Source: Cryobacterium glaciale
Lineage (GTDB): Bacteria; Actinomycetota; Actinomycetes; Actinomycetales; Microbacteriaceae
DNA: 64,000 nucleotides
NCBI RefSeq assembly: GCF_004402535.1
Contig: NZ_SOEY01000006.1
Span: 310,001-374,000, forward strand
Reading direction: 5' to 3'
Below are positions 8,955 to 20,491 of the stretch, piece by piece (positions within the stretch are counted from its first letter, which is position 1; the number at the start of each line of letters is the position of its first letter). The position numbers and the translations under genes were made by a program. The notes under the pieces are model-generated. The model was not told the origin of the DNA. It searched no databases and saw only the letters and a list, made by a program, of their open reading frames with translations.

Positions 8955-9110
8955 TCAGACTCCCGCGGCGGTGACCGAGGCGACGCGCACACTGGTGTGG
9001 TCGCATCCGGAGCATTTGAGCAGGTAGACCGGAAGCGAGTTGCGCTCGGCGTGGGCCGGATTCGGGCTTAGTCGGGCTTGGGAACGGCAGAAGGGGCAAG
9101 TGAGTGTCAT
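8955..9110 (-). CDS. 51-residue four-cysteine zinc-ribbon protein
   Basis: A short gene starting at the ATG at 9110 and ending at TGA 8955. The product begins MTLTCPFC and contains a second pair CSGC near residues 33-36, so it has C-x2-C ... C-x2-C spacing with about 24 residues between pairs. That is a minimal zinc ribbon. Support is good for its size: GGGAGA lies 6 nt before the start, and a strong minus-strand terminator lies about 50 bp after the stop. Function is unknown; such ribbons usually bind nucleic acid or protein partners. It is convergent with the E2 gene. Confidence 0.7.
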   Translation of the reverse strand: MTLTCPFCRSQARLSPNPAHAERNSLPVYLLKCSGCDHTSVRVASVTAAGV

Positions 9111-9122
9111 GCGATCTCCCAG

Positions 9123-9143
9123 CGTGCCATTGTTGGTGGCACG
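9123..9143. promoter_or_regulatory. Inverted repeat just upstream of the zinc-ribbon gene
   Basis: CGTGCCA (9123-9129) and TGGCACG (9137-9143) form a 7-bp stem around a 7-nt spacer, about 13 bp upstream of the start codon. It could be an operator or a 5' leader hairpin. Confidence 0.45.
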
Positions 9144-9223
9144 TCCTCAGTGTGCACCGTTGCCGGTCAGCTCAATAGGGCCAAAGGTCCTGTACCGCTA
9201 CGGGATCAACCGAGCCGGTGCAT

Positions 9224-9229
9224 TAGCGT
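9224..9229 (+). promoter_or_regulatory. Leaderless -10 element for the DUF2079 gene
   Basis: TAGCGT lies exactly 6 nt before the ATG at 9236, with no Shine-Dalgarno between them, which supports a leaderless transcript. Confidence 0.6.
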
Positions 9230-9235
9230 GGTCGG

Positions 9236-10618
9236 ATGAGGGGATTTCGCGGCGGGCAGCTACGGCCTCTGTTGCTGCCGGCAGGGGTCACCCTGGTCGC
9301 GACCGCCCTGTACACCGTCTTCTCGGCGCTGCAGTGGCGTAGTCTCGCCGCTCCCTCCTGGGACCTCGGTATTTTCACCCAGCTCGCCCGACAGTACGCA
9401 GCACTCGAGGCGCCGATCGTCACCATCAAGGGCGAGGGCTTCAACCTGCTCGGTGACCACTTTCATCCGATCCTGGTGCTGCTCGGGCCGATTTTCGCGG
9501 TATTTCCGCACGCTTTCACCCTTCTGGTGGTGCAGAACGCGCTGTTCGGCCTCGCCGCTGCCGCCCTGACCTATGGAGCCATTCGACTGCTCGGGCCTCC
9601 CACCGGCACGCTGTTCGGGCTCGCATTCGCGTTCAGCTGGGGACTGCAGGGTGCTGTGGAAGCCCAGTTCCATGAGATTGCCTTCGCCGTGCCGCTGCTG
9701 GCCCTGTCGCTGACCGCTTTTCTGCTGCGCAAGTGGGTGGCCTGCCTGTTGTGGGCGATGCCGCTCGTGTTCGTGAAGGAGGACCTCGGACTTACCGTGG
9801 CCGCCCTCGGCATCGTGCTGGCCGTGCGCAGCCGGCATCCGCTCGGAGTGTGGCTGGCCGTCTGGGGCGTGGGCTGGTTCGCGCTGGCGAGCCTGGTGAT
9901 TCTGCCGCTGCTCAACCCGAACGGGGCCTGGGCCTACTCGAGCAGCATCGACCTGCTGGGTATTCTGACAGACCCGGTCTCGCTGCTGCAGCCACAAAAA
10001 GGTGTGACCCTGGCGCTGCTTCTTCTGGGTGGCGGGCTGATCGCCGTGCCGTCGCCGCTCGCGCTCGTGCTGCTGCCGACGCTCGCCTGGCGGTTCCTCT
10101 CCGACAATTCCGGCTATTGGGGTCCGACCTGGCAGTACAGCGCGGTGCTCATGCCGATCGTGTTCGCCGCCGCGCTCGACGGCATCGCACTCGCCCGCGG
10201 CAGTCGGCGGCGCTGGCTGCGGGGTGTCGGGCGGCAGGCGGCATCCATGTCGATTGTCGCCGCGCTCGTGCTCGCAACGACACTGCCGCTGTTCAAACTG
10301 ACGGATGCCCGGGCCAATTTTTCGACGCACCGCGCAGGCGCTGCGACGGCCGCGCTGCGAGTCGTGCCCGACGGGGCCTCGGTCGAATCCGACATCGGCC
10401 TGATGAACTATCTCGTGGAACGAACGGAGGTCTACTGGCTCGGCAACCCCAATCCGCTGCCGGACTTCCTCGTGATCGACCTTCAGTCCGGCGGCCTGCC
10501 CGCTGAGTGGACGTCGGCCCAGGCCGTGGCGGCGGCGCTGCATCCCGGAGCCGAATTCACGACAATCTATGCCGCCGACGGCTACGAGGTCGCTCGCCTG
10601 ACCCCCGCGCCCCCCTGA
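9236..10618 (+). CDS. DUF2079 polytopic membrane protein
   Basis: 460 residues with many hydrophobic segments. The N-terminal half carries the DUF2079 signature: SWDLGIFTQLARQYA near residue 41, then GDHFHPILVLLGP near residue 73. The Asp and His residues in extracytoplasmic loops resemble the GT-C glycosyltransferase topology to which this family is related. A soluble C-terminal domain (about residues 350-460) contains an LVERTEVYWLGNPNPLPDFL region. A membrane glycosyltransferase role is inferred by fold only. It is convergent with the next minus-strand gene. Confidence 0.85.
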   Translation: MRGFRGGQLRPLLLPAGVTLVATALYTVFSALQWRSLAAPSWDLGIFTQLARQYAALEAPIVTIKGEGFNLLGDHFHPILVLLGPIFAVFPHAFTLLVVQNALFGLAAAALTYGAIRLLGPPTGTLFGLAFAFSWGLQGAVEAQFHEIAFAVPLLALSLTAFLLRKWVACLLWAMPLVFVKEDLGLTVAALGIVLAVRSRHPLGVWLAVWGVGWFALASLVILPLLNPNGAWAYSSSIDLLGILTDPVSLLQPQKGVTLALLLLGGGLIAVPSPLALVLLPTLAWRFLSDNSGYWGPTWQYSAVLMPIVFAAALDGIALARGSRRRWLRGVGRQAASMSIVAALVLATTLPLFKLTDARANFSTHRAGAATAALRVVPDGASVESDIGLMNYLVERTEVYWLGNPNPLPDFLVIDLQSGGLPAEWTSAQAVAAALHPGAEFTTIYAADGYEVARLTPAPP

Positions 10619-10650
10619 CCCCCGCGCCTTTTCGAATCCCCGACATCGCT

Positions 10651-10704
10651 TTCCGGGCCCGGGCCCGGAAACTGGGCCCACGCTAGATCATGGGCCCAGT
10701 TTCC
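10651..10704. terminator. Palindrome plus 14-bp hairpin between convergent genes
   Basis: 10651-10670 is a perfect 20-bp palindrome made only of alternating GGG/CCC blocks flanked by TTCC and GGAA. It overlaps a 14-bp perfect hairpin (10667-10680 with 10691-10704, 10-nt loop). The two structures share GGAA and are mutually exclusive. Located between two convergent stop codons, it probably acts as a bidirectional terminator, although no T run follows. Confidence 0.6.
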
Positions 10705-10721
10705 CAAGGTGGTCCCGGTCG

Positions 10722-11123
10722 CTAACGTACCAGCGCGGTCCCGCCGCTGAGGGCGTTCAACAGGGCGGCGGCGGGATCGGCCGTCCATGTCGCGGTACCC
10801 GCATCCGCTGGTTCCGGCACGGCCGCCGAGGCCACCCATTTCTTGGCAAGAAGAAACGGCAGCACGCCGTAGCCGCAGGCGGCGAAGGTGTGCAGTACCC
10901 AGGCGCCCATCTTCGGTTCAGCAGAGCCGGCGGCAATGGTGATGCCGGCCGTGGTCAGCGACAGGCTCGACGACAGCCCTGCGGTGAGGCCGAGCCCAAG
11001 GTAGATTTGGCGGCGATTGGGCGCACCCCGTTCGCGGAACCAGCGGGTGGCCAAGATCGCGGCCCCCAGGCTCACGACAACGGCAACCACGGCCATCGCC
11101 CATGTGGGCATCGTCGAACTCAC
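10722..11123 (-). CDS. Small membrane protein of unknown function (three TM segments)
   Basis: About 133 residues from GTG at 11123 (an ATG at 11111 is equally possible; neither has a strong ribosome site). Three hydrophobic segments are visible: AMAVVAVVVSLGAAILATRW, LGLTAGLSSSLSLTTAGITI and HTFAACGYGVLPFLLAKKWV. No domain is recognised. Upstream codons of the open frame look like non-coding GC-rich sequence and were excluded. Confidence 0.55.
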   Translation of the reverse strand: MSSTMPTWAMAVVAVVVSLGAAILATRWFRERGAPNRRQIYLGLGLTAGLSSSLSLTTAGITIAAGSAEPKMGAWVLHTFAACGYGVLPFLLAKKWVASAAVPEPADAGTATWTADPAAALLNALSGGTALVR

Positions 11124-11309
11124 CGCACCGTCGCGCCCCCCACTGGCGTGGCAGCACGTTCGGGGTTGCGGTCTCGATCGCTCGTTCCTCGCGCCTCGAC
11201 CAGCGCACGGGACGGCCCGCGACCGGGTCGCCCTGACAACGACTGCTTCACAGCGTGCTGACACCACGTCGTGAAAGCAGCCCCGCCGAAGAACGGCGAA
11301 ACTGAAGCG

Positions 11310-12062
11310 CTAGCGCTTGCGACGGGCGAGGAAGGCATCCATTCGGGTGAATTTGGCCTCGGATTCGAACAGGATCGACTGGGCCGTGTTGTCGACGAGC
11401 GGATGCGCCGCCCGCGGCGCATGGAAGACCTCCTTGGCCAGACGGGTCGCGAGCGGGTCCTGCGCGCCGATGCGGTCGGCCAGAGCGTGCGCGGCGGCGA
11501 GCAGGTCGTCGGGATCGTGGACCTCGGTGACCAGGTGCACGGCCAGGCACTCCGTCGCGCTCAGGATGCGCCCGGCGAGGATGATCTCCTTGGCCACCGG
11601 CTCTCCGACGAGCTCGGCCAGGCGCCAGAGCGCGCCGGCGGCGGGCAGGATACCGAGCGCCGTCTCGGGGTTGCCGAGCCGCGCGCTCGTGGACGCAATG
11701 CGGAAGTCGGCCGCATACGCGAGCTCGGCGCCGCCGCCGAGCGCCCAGCCGTCGATCGCGGCGATGACCGGCATCGGCAGTTTTGCAATGCGCGAGAACA
11801 GTCCGGAGTTGATGCCGAGCAGTGCGTCGTCGCGGCGGCGTTCGCGCAGCTGGGCGATGTCGGCGCCCGAAGCGAAGACGCCGTTCGCGCCGCTGATGAT
11901 GAGGATGCGCGGCTGCTGCTCCAGCTCGGCGCAGATGGCGTGGAGCTCGTCGATCATGGTCTGGTCGATGGCATTGCGCACGTCGGGTCGGTCGAGCTGC
12001 ACGTGCACGCGGTCGGCGCGGCGTTCAATCGTGAGCGTGGTCGGGTCGGGGTTCAGGGTCAT
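11310..12062 (-). CDS. Enoyl-CoA hydratase/isomerase family protein
   Basis: 250 residues with the crotonase fold: GVFASGADIAQL forms the first oxyanion-hole segment, AIDGWALGGGAELAYAADFR the second, and LGNPETALGILPAAGALWRL the region carrying the catalytic Glu in hydratases. It likely acts on an acyl-CoA in fatty-acid or branched-chain catabolism. Proximity to the BCKDH operon (2.4 kb away, opposite strand) is suggestive but not proof of a shared pathway. Confidence 0.9.
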   Translation of the reverse strand: MTLNPDPTTLTIERRADRVHVQLDRPDVRNAIDQTMIDELHAICAELEQQPRILIISGANGVFASGADIAQLRERRRDDALLGINSGLFSRIAKLPMPVIAAIDGWALGGGAELAYAADFRIASTSARLGNPETALGILPAAGALWRLAELVGEPVAKEIILAGRILSATECLAVHLVTEVHDPDDLLAAAHALADRIGAQDPLATRLAKEVFHAPRAAHPLVDNTAQSILFESEAKFTRMDAFLARRKR

Positions 12063-12133
12063 GGTGGGACATCTCCGTTGAGGTCGGGCGGGACGATTGG
12101 TGGGAAAACGCAGCGTTGTGCGCCGGGCGTTGG

Positions 12134-12631
12134 TCAGGAGGAGGCGGCAGGGTCGGCATCCGGCGTGCCGGCCGGGAAGACACGTTTGTAGCTGCGACCG
12201 TCGGGCAGCGTCACGGTGCGGCTGACCAGGGTGCCGCGGCGCACCTGCAGGTAGATGGCCTGGGCGCTCACGCCTCGGGCGGCCGCAGCGTCGGCGACCG
12301 ACAGTCCGGGAAGGTCAGTGGGCACGCTGCTCGGTCGAACTGATCGCTTTCGGCCGGCCTCCAGACGTGCGCTGATCTCGTCGTCGGTGCCGCCCCAGCG
12401 CCACTTGGCAGCCGGGGCCTTGAGGCCGGTCGCCTCGGCGATCTCGTCCCACGATTCGCCGGCCGCGAGGGCATCGCGAACGGCGTCGAGCGTTGCCGGG
12501 TCCTGCTCGAGCGCCGTCTGCAGCGAGCGGATGGCGCGCAGCCGTTCCAGGGGCAAGCCGCCGCCATCCGCTTGCAGCGTCAGGAGCTGCTGGAGTGCAG
12601 CGGTCGTCGTCGACGACAGAAACAATTCCAC
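12134..12631 (-). CDS. Putative HTH DNA-binding protein of unknown function
   Basis: 165 residues. Two GTG codons compete as the start; the second (12631) has GAGG six bases before it, while the first (12643) overlaps that ribosome site, so 12631 is preferred. The N-terminal half is helical and contains ESWDEIAEATGLKAPAAKWR, which looks like a helix-turn-helix. The C-terminal part (LSVADAAAARGVSAQAIYLQ, then a short wing RSYKRVFP) resembles excisionase/MerR-type DNA binding. No target is evident. Confidence 0.6.
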   Translation of the reverse strand: MELFLSSTTTAALQQLLTLQADGGGLPLERLRAIRSLQTALEQDPATLDAVRDALAAGESWDEIAEATGLKAPAAKWRWGGTDDEISARLEAGRKRSVRPSSVPTDLPGLSVADAAAARGVSAQAIYLQVRRGTLVSRTVTLPDGRSYKRVFPAGTPDADPAASS

Positions 12632-12702
12632 AGGTATCCTCACCGGCCGCGGGTGCAGCGTTCAGCCCCATCTTGCCAGACTGGATGCGTCGTTGAAACA
12701 GC

Positions 12703-14469
12703 TCAAGCCAGGACGACGACGGAATGCGGAGACAGCTGCAGGGCGTTGGGCAGCCGCCCCTGCACGGCATCGCCACAGGCGGTGAAAGCCAGCAGGACCT
12801 CTCCCCCGCTGTCCGGGATGCGAACGGACTGGGCACCGAGATTGATCAGGATCTTGGTCCTGCCACGGTGCAGCCGCAGCCAGCCGGCCCCCGCGTCGAA
12901 CGCGACGGCGATTTGGTCGAACCTGGGATCAGTGAAGTCCGGGTGCGCCCGGCGCAGCGCGGCGAGTTCGCGGTAGAACCCGAGCAGGCGCGCGTGCTCG
13001 GGCTCGGCGGCTTCGCTCCAATTGAGTTTGGAACGCTCGAAGGTCTGCTCATCCTGCGGGTCCGGCACCTGAGCCGGATCCCAGCCCATGCGGGCGAACT
13101 CGTTGATGCGGCCGGTCGCAGTGGCGGTGCCGAGCTCTGGTTCGGGATGGGAGGTGAAAAACTGCCACGGCGTGGTGGCTCCCCACTCTTCGCCCATGAA
13201 CAGCATCGGCGTGTACGGGCCGAGCAGGGTCAACGCTGCGGCAATCGCCAGCTGTCCGACGTCGAGCTGGGCGCTGAGCCGGTCTCCGACGGCCCGATTA
13301 CCGATCTGGTCGTGGTTCTGGGAGGAGACGACGAGCCGCCAGGTGGGCATCCGCTCGAGGTCGATGCGTCGACCGTGAGTGCGCTCGCGAAAGCTCGAGT
13401 AGGTGCCGTCGTGAAAGAACCCATGCGTGAGCACCTTGGCGAGGGCGTCGAGTGGCTCGAAGTCGGCGTAGTAGCCGGTGGTTTCGCCGGTGAGAGAGAC
13501 GTGCACGGCGTGGTGAAAGTCGTCACTCCACTGCGCGTCGAGGCCGTAGCCATTGGCCTCGCGCGGTGTCACGAGCCGGGGGTCGTTGAGGTCAGATTCG
13601 GCGATCAGGGTGCGCGGCCGCCCGGTCTCGGCGCTCAGCGCGGCGACCTCGGCGGCGAGCTGCTCGAGCAGGTGGGTGGCGCTCGCGTCGCGCAGCGCGT
13701 GCACAGCATCGAGGCGCAGCCCGTCGACGTGGTAGTCAGCGAGCCACATCAGCGCGTTGTCGAGAATGTAGCGACGCACCGGGTCGGAGTGCGGCCCGTC
13801 GAGATTGAGCGAGGAACCCCAGGTGTTACCGGCGGCCTCACTCAGGTATGGCCCGAACTGGGGCAGGTAGTTGCCGCTCGGCCCGAGGTGGTTGTACACG
13901 ACGTCTTGGATGACGCCGATACCGCGCTGATGGCAGGCATCAACGAAGGACTGGTACGCGGCCGGTCCGCCGTAGCCCTCGTGCACGGCATACCAGAGCA
14001 CGCCGTCGTAACCCCAGTTGTGGGTGCCGTTGAAGGCGTTGACCGGCAACAGTTCAACGAAGTCGACGCCGATCGACTGCAGGTGGTCGAGGCGGCCGGC
14101 GGCCGCTTCGAACGTGCCCTCTGGGGTGAACGTTCCCACGTGCAGCTCGTAGATGACGGCACCGGCCAGCTGGCGGCCGGTGAAGCCCCCATCGCGCCAG
14201 ACGTGAGCCGAGGGGTCAAAGGTGCGGGAAAGGGCGTGCACCCCGGCGGGCTGGCGCCGGGACCGAGGGTCAGCAAACGGTCCACGCCCGTCAACGATGA
14301 ACCCGTAATCGACATCGACGGTCGCCTCGCGCGCAACGCCGGGGCGACCGAATGCCGGCAGCTCCCACCACCCGTCGTCTCGCGCCGCGAGATCCAGCCG
14401 GTCGTGTCCCAGCTGCAGCTGCACGTCGTGCGCGTCGGGCGCCCAGACAGCGAATTTCGGATCGTTCAT
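12703..14469 (-). CDS. treZ: Malto-oligosyltrehalose trehalohydrolase TreZ
   Basis: 588 residues, GH13. An N-terminal CBM48-like beta domain ([20 protein letters not shown]) precedes the barrel. The nucleophile Asp is in [10 protein letters not shown] near residue 250 and the acid Glu in LIAESDLND near residue 290. The enzyme cleaves the terminal maltosyl bond next to trehalose and releases free trehalose. It is the last gene of glgX-treY-treZ, and its ATG overlaps the TreY stop (ATGA). Confidence 0.96.
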   Translation of the reverse strand: MNDPKFAVWAPDAHDVQLQLGHDRLDLAARDDGWWELPAFGRPGVAREATVDVDYGFIVDGRGPFADPRSRRQPAGVHALSRTFDPSAHVWRDGGFTGRQLAGAVIYELHVGTFTPEGTFEAAAGRLDHLQSIGVDFVELLPVNAFNGTHNWGYDGVLWYAVHEGYGGPAAYQSFVDACHQRGIGVIQDVVYNHLGPSGNYLPQFGPYLSEAAGNTWGSSLNLDGPHSDPVRRYILDNALMWLADYHVDGLRLDAVHALRDASATHLLEQLAAEVAALSAETGRPRTLIAESDLNDPRLVTPREANGYGLDAQWSDDFHHAVHVSLTGETTGYYADFEPLDALAKVLTHGFFHDGTYSSFRERTHGRRIDLERMPTWRLVVSSQNHDQIGNRAVGDRLSAQLDVGQLAIAAALTLLGPYTPMLFMGEEWGATTPWQFFTSHPEPELGTATATGRINEFARMGWDPAQVPDPQDEQTFERSKLNWSEAAEPEHARLLGFYRELAALRRAHPDFTDPRFDQIAVAFDAGAGWLRLHRGRTKILINLGAQSVRIPDSGGEVLLAFTACGDAVQGRLPNALQLSPHSVVVLA

Positions 14470-16904
14470 GCGTGTCGTCCTGTAGGAGTGTGGGTGTAGG
14501 TGCGGTCGTCGTCAACGGGGACCAGCAGCGCCACCGGGTAGCGGGCGAGCACATCGGCGACGCGCAGGTTCGGACCGTCGAAACGTTCCTGGGTGAGCAC
14601 GTCGATGTAGCCACGGCCGGCGACTCCGATCGTCGTGTCGCCCCAGCCGCCGCCGGCCAGCAGCCCGATCGGCAGCCGGGTGGCCAGGGTGATCGCTCCG
14701 CCGCGATCGAACGCCACAGTGTGGCCAGCGGCTGCTCCGAAAGCGGGCACGGGGGCGTAGCGGGTGAAGAGCCCTACCCGGTCGCGGCGCAGCCGCAGCG
14801 CCCGGGAGGTGACCAGCAATTTGGCGGCGCCGGTCTCGTCGACCGGAGGGAGCCATCCGCTGTCGATGCGGGCGAGCAGCTCCTGACGCTGCTCGTAGTC
14901 GACCGGGCGCCGGTTGTCGGGGTCGACGAGCGACGTCTCCCACAACTCACTGCCCTGGTACACGTCGGGAACGCCCGGCATGGTCAGCTGCAACAGTTTG
15001 AGCGAGAGCGAATTGCTCCACCCGGCCGGCTGCAGCCGGGAGACCAAGCCGGTGATGAGGTCGCGGGTCGGGCCCGGCTCGGTGGCGGCCGTGACGAGGT
15101 GGTCGAGTTTCGATTCGAACTCGCCGTTCTGCTGGGTCCAGGTGGTGGAGGTGCCGGCCTCGCGGGCCGCCTTGAGCGCGTAGGCCGCGAGCCGGTCCCC
15201 GTCGGCCGGCCAGGCGCCCACGATTGCCTGCCACAGCAGGTTCTCGAAGGCCGCGTCCCCGAGCGGATGCGCCGCCCGCAGCTGTTCGAGGGCGGCCTCC
15301 CACTCGGTGGGGATCTCGGCGAGCACCGACATGCGCGCTCGCACGTCTTCGCCGCGTTTGGTGTCGTGGGTCGACAGGGTCGTCATGGAGTGCGGAAACC
15401 CGGCCTGACGGGTGCGCTGTCGGTCGTGGAACTCGGCAACCGAGACGGCGAACTCGTCGGGATCGGCGCCGACCTCGTTGAGCGAGGTCAGCCGGCTGAA
15501 CCGGTAGTAGGCGCGGTCTTCGACGCCCTTGGCCATCACCATGCCCGAGGTCTGTTGAAAGCGCACCGCGGCCGGATGCCCCGGGTCACCCAGGAGCGGC
15601 AGCAGCCGGTCGAGCTCAGTCGCAAGCTCTGGGCGGTGGGCGGCCGACCGGCGCGCCGCCTCCTGCAGGTTCTCCAGTCCCAACGGCAGGTAGGAGCGGT
15701 AGACCGGAAACCGGGCCAGCAGTTCGGCCAGGGCATCGGCCGTGATGTCGGGACTCGTGGTGTCATCCCCCGCACTGATCGGCAGGAGCCGCGCGATGCG
15801 CCGCACCTCGGAGTGCAGGATGCCGTCGGTCACGTCCCGTTTGTTGCGATAGACCAGATTCGCCCAGGTGGTGGCTGGTTCGCCGTGCAGCTGGGATTCG
15901 AGGGAATCGAGAGTGTTCTGGCCGGCCGGATCGACGAGCACCCGGTCGACGTCGGCAAGGGCGTCGTAGCCGGTCGTGCCGGCGGTCGCCCAGCTCGTGG
16001 GCAATTGTTCGCGCCCCTCCAGAATTTTCTCCACCAGCACGTAGGCGCCGTTCGTGGCGCGACGCAGGGCTTCGAGGTAGCCGCCCGGATCGGCGAGGCC
16101 GTCGGGATGGTCGACTCGCAGTCCCTGCACGAGGCCGTCCCGCACCCAGCGAACGATTTCACGGTGTGACTCATCGAACACCCACGGCACCTCCACGCGA
16201 ATGCCGGCGAGGCTGTTCACGGCGAAGAAGCGGCGATAGTTCAACTCGGCGTCGGCCCGCCGCCAATTCACGAGCTCATAGTGCTGCCGCTCGTGCACGA
16301 TGGCCGGGCTCGCGCCGTCGTCGGCGGTTCCGGCGGCGACGGGAAAGCGGTTATCGAAGTAGCGCAACTCGCCGTCGACGAGTTCCAGCCGATCGAGCTC
16401 GCCCGGCCGGTCGTCGTTTTCATCATCACCGCCCTCGTCCTCACCGCCTTCATCATCACCGAGTACGGGAATGCGAATCTTTCCGTGACCGAACGCCCAG
16501 TCCACGTCGAAGGCTTCTGCATAGCGCGACTGCTGGCCGTTCTGCAGCAGGTCCCACCACCAGGAGTTGTGACGGGGCGTCGCGACGCCCACGTGGTTGG
16601 GCACGATGTCCACGAGCACGCCCCGCCCGGCGTGGTGCGCCGCCGCAGCGAGCCGGTCGAGCGCCTCCGCCCCACCGCGCGCGGGGTCAACCAGTGAGTG
16701 GTCGACGACGTCGTACCCGTGATCCGATCCGGCTTCGGACTGCAGCAGCGGCGACAGGTAGATCCAGTCGGCGCCGAGATCGCGAAGGTAGCCGACGATG
16801 CTCGCGGCCGCATCGAGGTCGAAGCTCGCCGTGATCTGCAGGCGGTAGGTGGAGAGCGGCACGGCAACGGGCTCCGTCGCCGACGCATCTGTATCGATGG
16901 TCAC
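14466..16904 (-). CDS. treY: Malto-oligosyltrehalose synthase TreY
   Basis: 812 residues, GH13. It starts with [20 protein letters not shown] and continues with the [20 protein letters not shown] region typical of Tre[11 protein letters not shown] near residue 263 carries the nucleophile and [10 protein letters not shown] the acid/base. It converts the reducing-end alpha-1,4 bond of maltodextrins to an alpha,alpha-1,1 bond. An unusually acidic insert (about residues 150-170, runs of D, E, G and N) is encoded by degenerate short repeats and may be a strain-specific expansion. It is 11 bp downstream of glgX. Confidence 0.96.
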   Translation of the reverse strand: MTIDTDASATEPVAVPLSTYRLQITASFDLDAAASIVGYLRDLGADWIYLSPLLQSEAGSDHGYDVVDHSLVDPARGGAEALDRLAAAAHHAGRGVLVDIVPNHVGVATPRHNSWWWDLLQNGQQSRYAEAFDVDWAFGHGKIRIPVLGDDEGGEDEGGDDENDDRPGELDRLELVDGELRYFDNRFPVAAGTADDGASPAIVHERQHYELVNWRRADAELNYRRFFAVNSLAGIRVEVPWVFDESHREIVRWVRDGLVQGLRVDHPDGLADPGGYLEALRRATNGAYVLVEKILEGREQLPTSWATAGTTGYDALADVDRVLVDPAGQNTLDSLESQLHGEPATTWANLVYRNKRDVTDGILHSEVRRIARLLPISAGDDTTSPDITADALAELLARFPVYRSYLPLGLENLQEAARRSAAHRPELATELDRLLPLLGDPGHPAAVRFQQTSGMVMAKGVEDRAYYRFSRLTSLNEVGADPDEFAVSVAEFHDRQRTRQAGFPHSMTTLSTHDTKRGEDVRARMSVLAEIPTEWEAALEQLRAAHPLGDAAFENLLWQAIVGAWPADGDRLAAYALKAAREAGTSTTWTQQNGEFESKLDHLVTAATEPGPTRDLITGLVSRLQPAGWSNSLSLKLLQLTMPGVPDVYQGSELWETSLVDPDNRRPVDYEQRQELLARIDSGWLPPVDETGAAKLLVTSRALRLRRDRVGLFTRYAPVPAFGAAAGHTVAFDRGGAITLATRLPIGLLAGGGWGDTTIGVAGRGYIDVLTQERFDGPNLRVADVLARYPVALLVPVDDDRTYTHTPTGRHA

Positions 16905-16915
16905 CGGCCCGGCCT

Positions 16916-19102
<2,187 letters not shown>

Positions 19103-19336
19103 GAGACTCCTCGGAAGGAAGGTGGGACACGGTCAGATGCAAGAGCAGCGATACGGCAGGCACAGCCGGGTGCCCGAATCGCGCTTGCAGAATACGCTAC
19201 AGGCATCCGCCGACATATCCGGTCACCCGGCGCGAGCGGGAGTTGGTAGGCACCGGTGAGAAGTTCTTTTGATCACGAGAGTGTCAGTCGCCAACCAGCA
19301 CTGTCTTTCCTCCGCGCCTGAGCGTTGAATGGAGGC

Positions 19337-19995
19337 ATGGCATCCTCAGTCGCAGACCAGCTCATCGGCCAACTTCAACAGGCGGGCGTCCGCCGCATTT
19401 ACGGGATCGTCGGAGACAGCCTGAATCCCATCGTGGATGCGGTGCGTCGAACAATGGTTCGGCCAAGGGCGGCATCGACTGGGTGCATGTGCGCAGCGAG
19501 GAGGCAGCCGCGTTTACTGCCGGAGCGGATGCCCAACTCACCGGCGAGATCGCCGTCTGCGCCGGCAGTTGCGGGCCGGGGAACCTTCATTTGATCAACG
19601 GCCTGTACGACGCGCATCGCAGCGGTGCCCCGGTACTCGCGATCGCCAGCTACATCCCCAGTTCCCAGATCGGCACGCCGACGTGAAGGCCTTGGCCGAT
19701 GCCATCAATGATGGCCACGAGTGTGGCCATCTTCGCCGGTGCCGGTGTGGCTGGCGCCCACGACGAGGTCGTTGCGTTCGCTGATCTGCTCGCCGCTCCG
19801 GTCGGGCACACCCTGCGTGGAAAAGAATGGATCCAGTACGACAACCCGTTCGACGTGGGCATGACCGGCATGCTCGGCTACGGCGCCGCACACGAGGGTA
19901 TCCACGACGCCGACCTGCTGATCCTCCTCGGTACCAATTTTCCGTACGACCAGTTCCTGCCCCTCGACCGAAGACGTCCATGTCAGGACCCCTGA
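19337..19995 (+). pseudogene. Decayed pyruvate oxidase/dehydrogenase (poxB-like)
   Basis: Pieces of one thiamine-diphosphate enzyme are spread over shifted frames. First, [20 protein letters not shown] with [16 protein letters not shown] (frame of 19337). After a shift near 19450 come [19 protein letters not shown] and [17 protein letters not shown]. After SSQIGT the family-typical stretch of about 110-120 residues is missing, then KALADAIND, another shift, VAIFAGAGVAGAHDEV, LRGKEWIQYDNPFDVGMTG and LLILLGTNFPYDQFLPLD. The C-terminal cofactor-binding domain is absent. The order matches PoxB, so this is a pseudogene with at least two frameshifts, one internal deletion and a truncated 3' end. 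Confidence 0.9.
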
Positions 19996-20045
19996 GTTCG
20001 GACGGATCCGTTTTCGCCGGACTTACCGATGTGTCGCAACGGGGG

Positions 20046-20387
20046 TCAGGCGGACCTCGACACCCTGTTCTCTCGGCGAGCTCGCCACCAGGCCCACGCC
20101 CGCGTAACGATGCGTTTGAGGAACGCGCCCACCCGACGGGCCGAGGCGAACTCCGTTCCGAGCACGGCGAGGCCCAGAAAGACGATGAGCCAGCCCGGCC
20201 CCGGCAGGGGAATGAGAATGACACCGACCACGATGATGATCGTGCCGAACAGTCCCACAGCGAGTCGATAGGCGAAGAGCAGGTACGGATGCCCGTCGAC
20301 CCAGGCGCGTGCGCGACGAAGAACACGTCGCACCGGATGCCGCGGATCGTTGCCGCTGGCCATATCGCGGGACAGGTGCTCAGACAT
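20046..20387 (-). CDS. TIGR02611 / PGPGW-motif membrane protein
   Basis: 113 residues with two adjacent hydrophobic segments joined by the hallmark LPLPGPGWLIVFLGLAVLGT-type turn, flanked by Arg-rich cytoplasmic regions. The family is widespread in actinobacteria and has no defined role. A TAGGTT hexamer sits 6 nt before the start, suggesting a leaderless mRNA. Confidence 0.9.
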   Translation of the reverse strand: MSEHLSRDMASGNDPRHPVRRVLRRARAWVDGHPYLLFAYRLAVGLFGTIIIVVGVILIPLPGPGWLIVFLGLAVLGTEFASARRVGAFLKRIVTRAWAWWRARRENRVSRSA

Positions 20388-20393
20388 GTCCCC

Positions 20394-20399
20394 AACCTA
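20394..20399 (-). promoter_or_regulatory. Leaderless -10 element for the TIGR02611 gene
   Basis: On the minus strand TAGGTT is followed by 6 nt (GGGGAC) and then the ATG at 20387. Confidence 0.55.
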
Positions 20400-20452
20400 A
20401 GCCCATTTTCTGGGAGGTCACCTCCGCCGATTACCTCGCGCTATCCGGCCGT

Positions 20453-20491
20453 CGAACTATCCGACCGAACTACCCGACCGAATTATCCGGC
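20453..20491. repeat. Three 13-bp imperfect tandem repeats
   Basis: Units start at 20453, 20466 and 20479, each of the form CGAAYTAYCCGRC. They span the 3' end of the YchJ gene (stop at 20470) and its downstream region. Confidence 0.8.

Noticed and set aside
11271..12191. 306-codon plus-strand frame opposite the enoyl-CoA hydratase
   Set aside because: The crotonase motifs on the minus strand are unambiguous; this is its antisense.
12724..16169. Two long plus-strand frames (591 and 605 codons) opposite treZ and treY
   Set aside because: Shadows of GC-rich treZ/treY; the encoded sequences lack any family motif.
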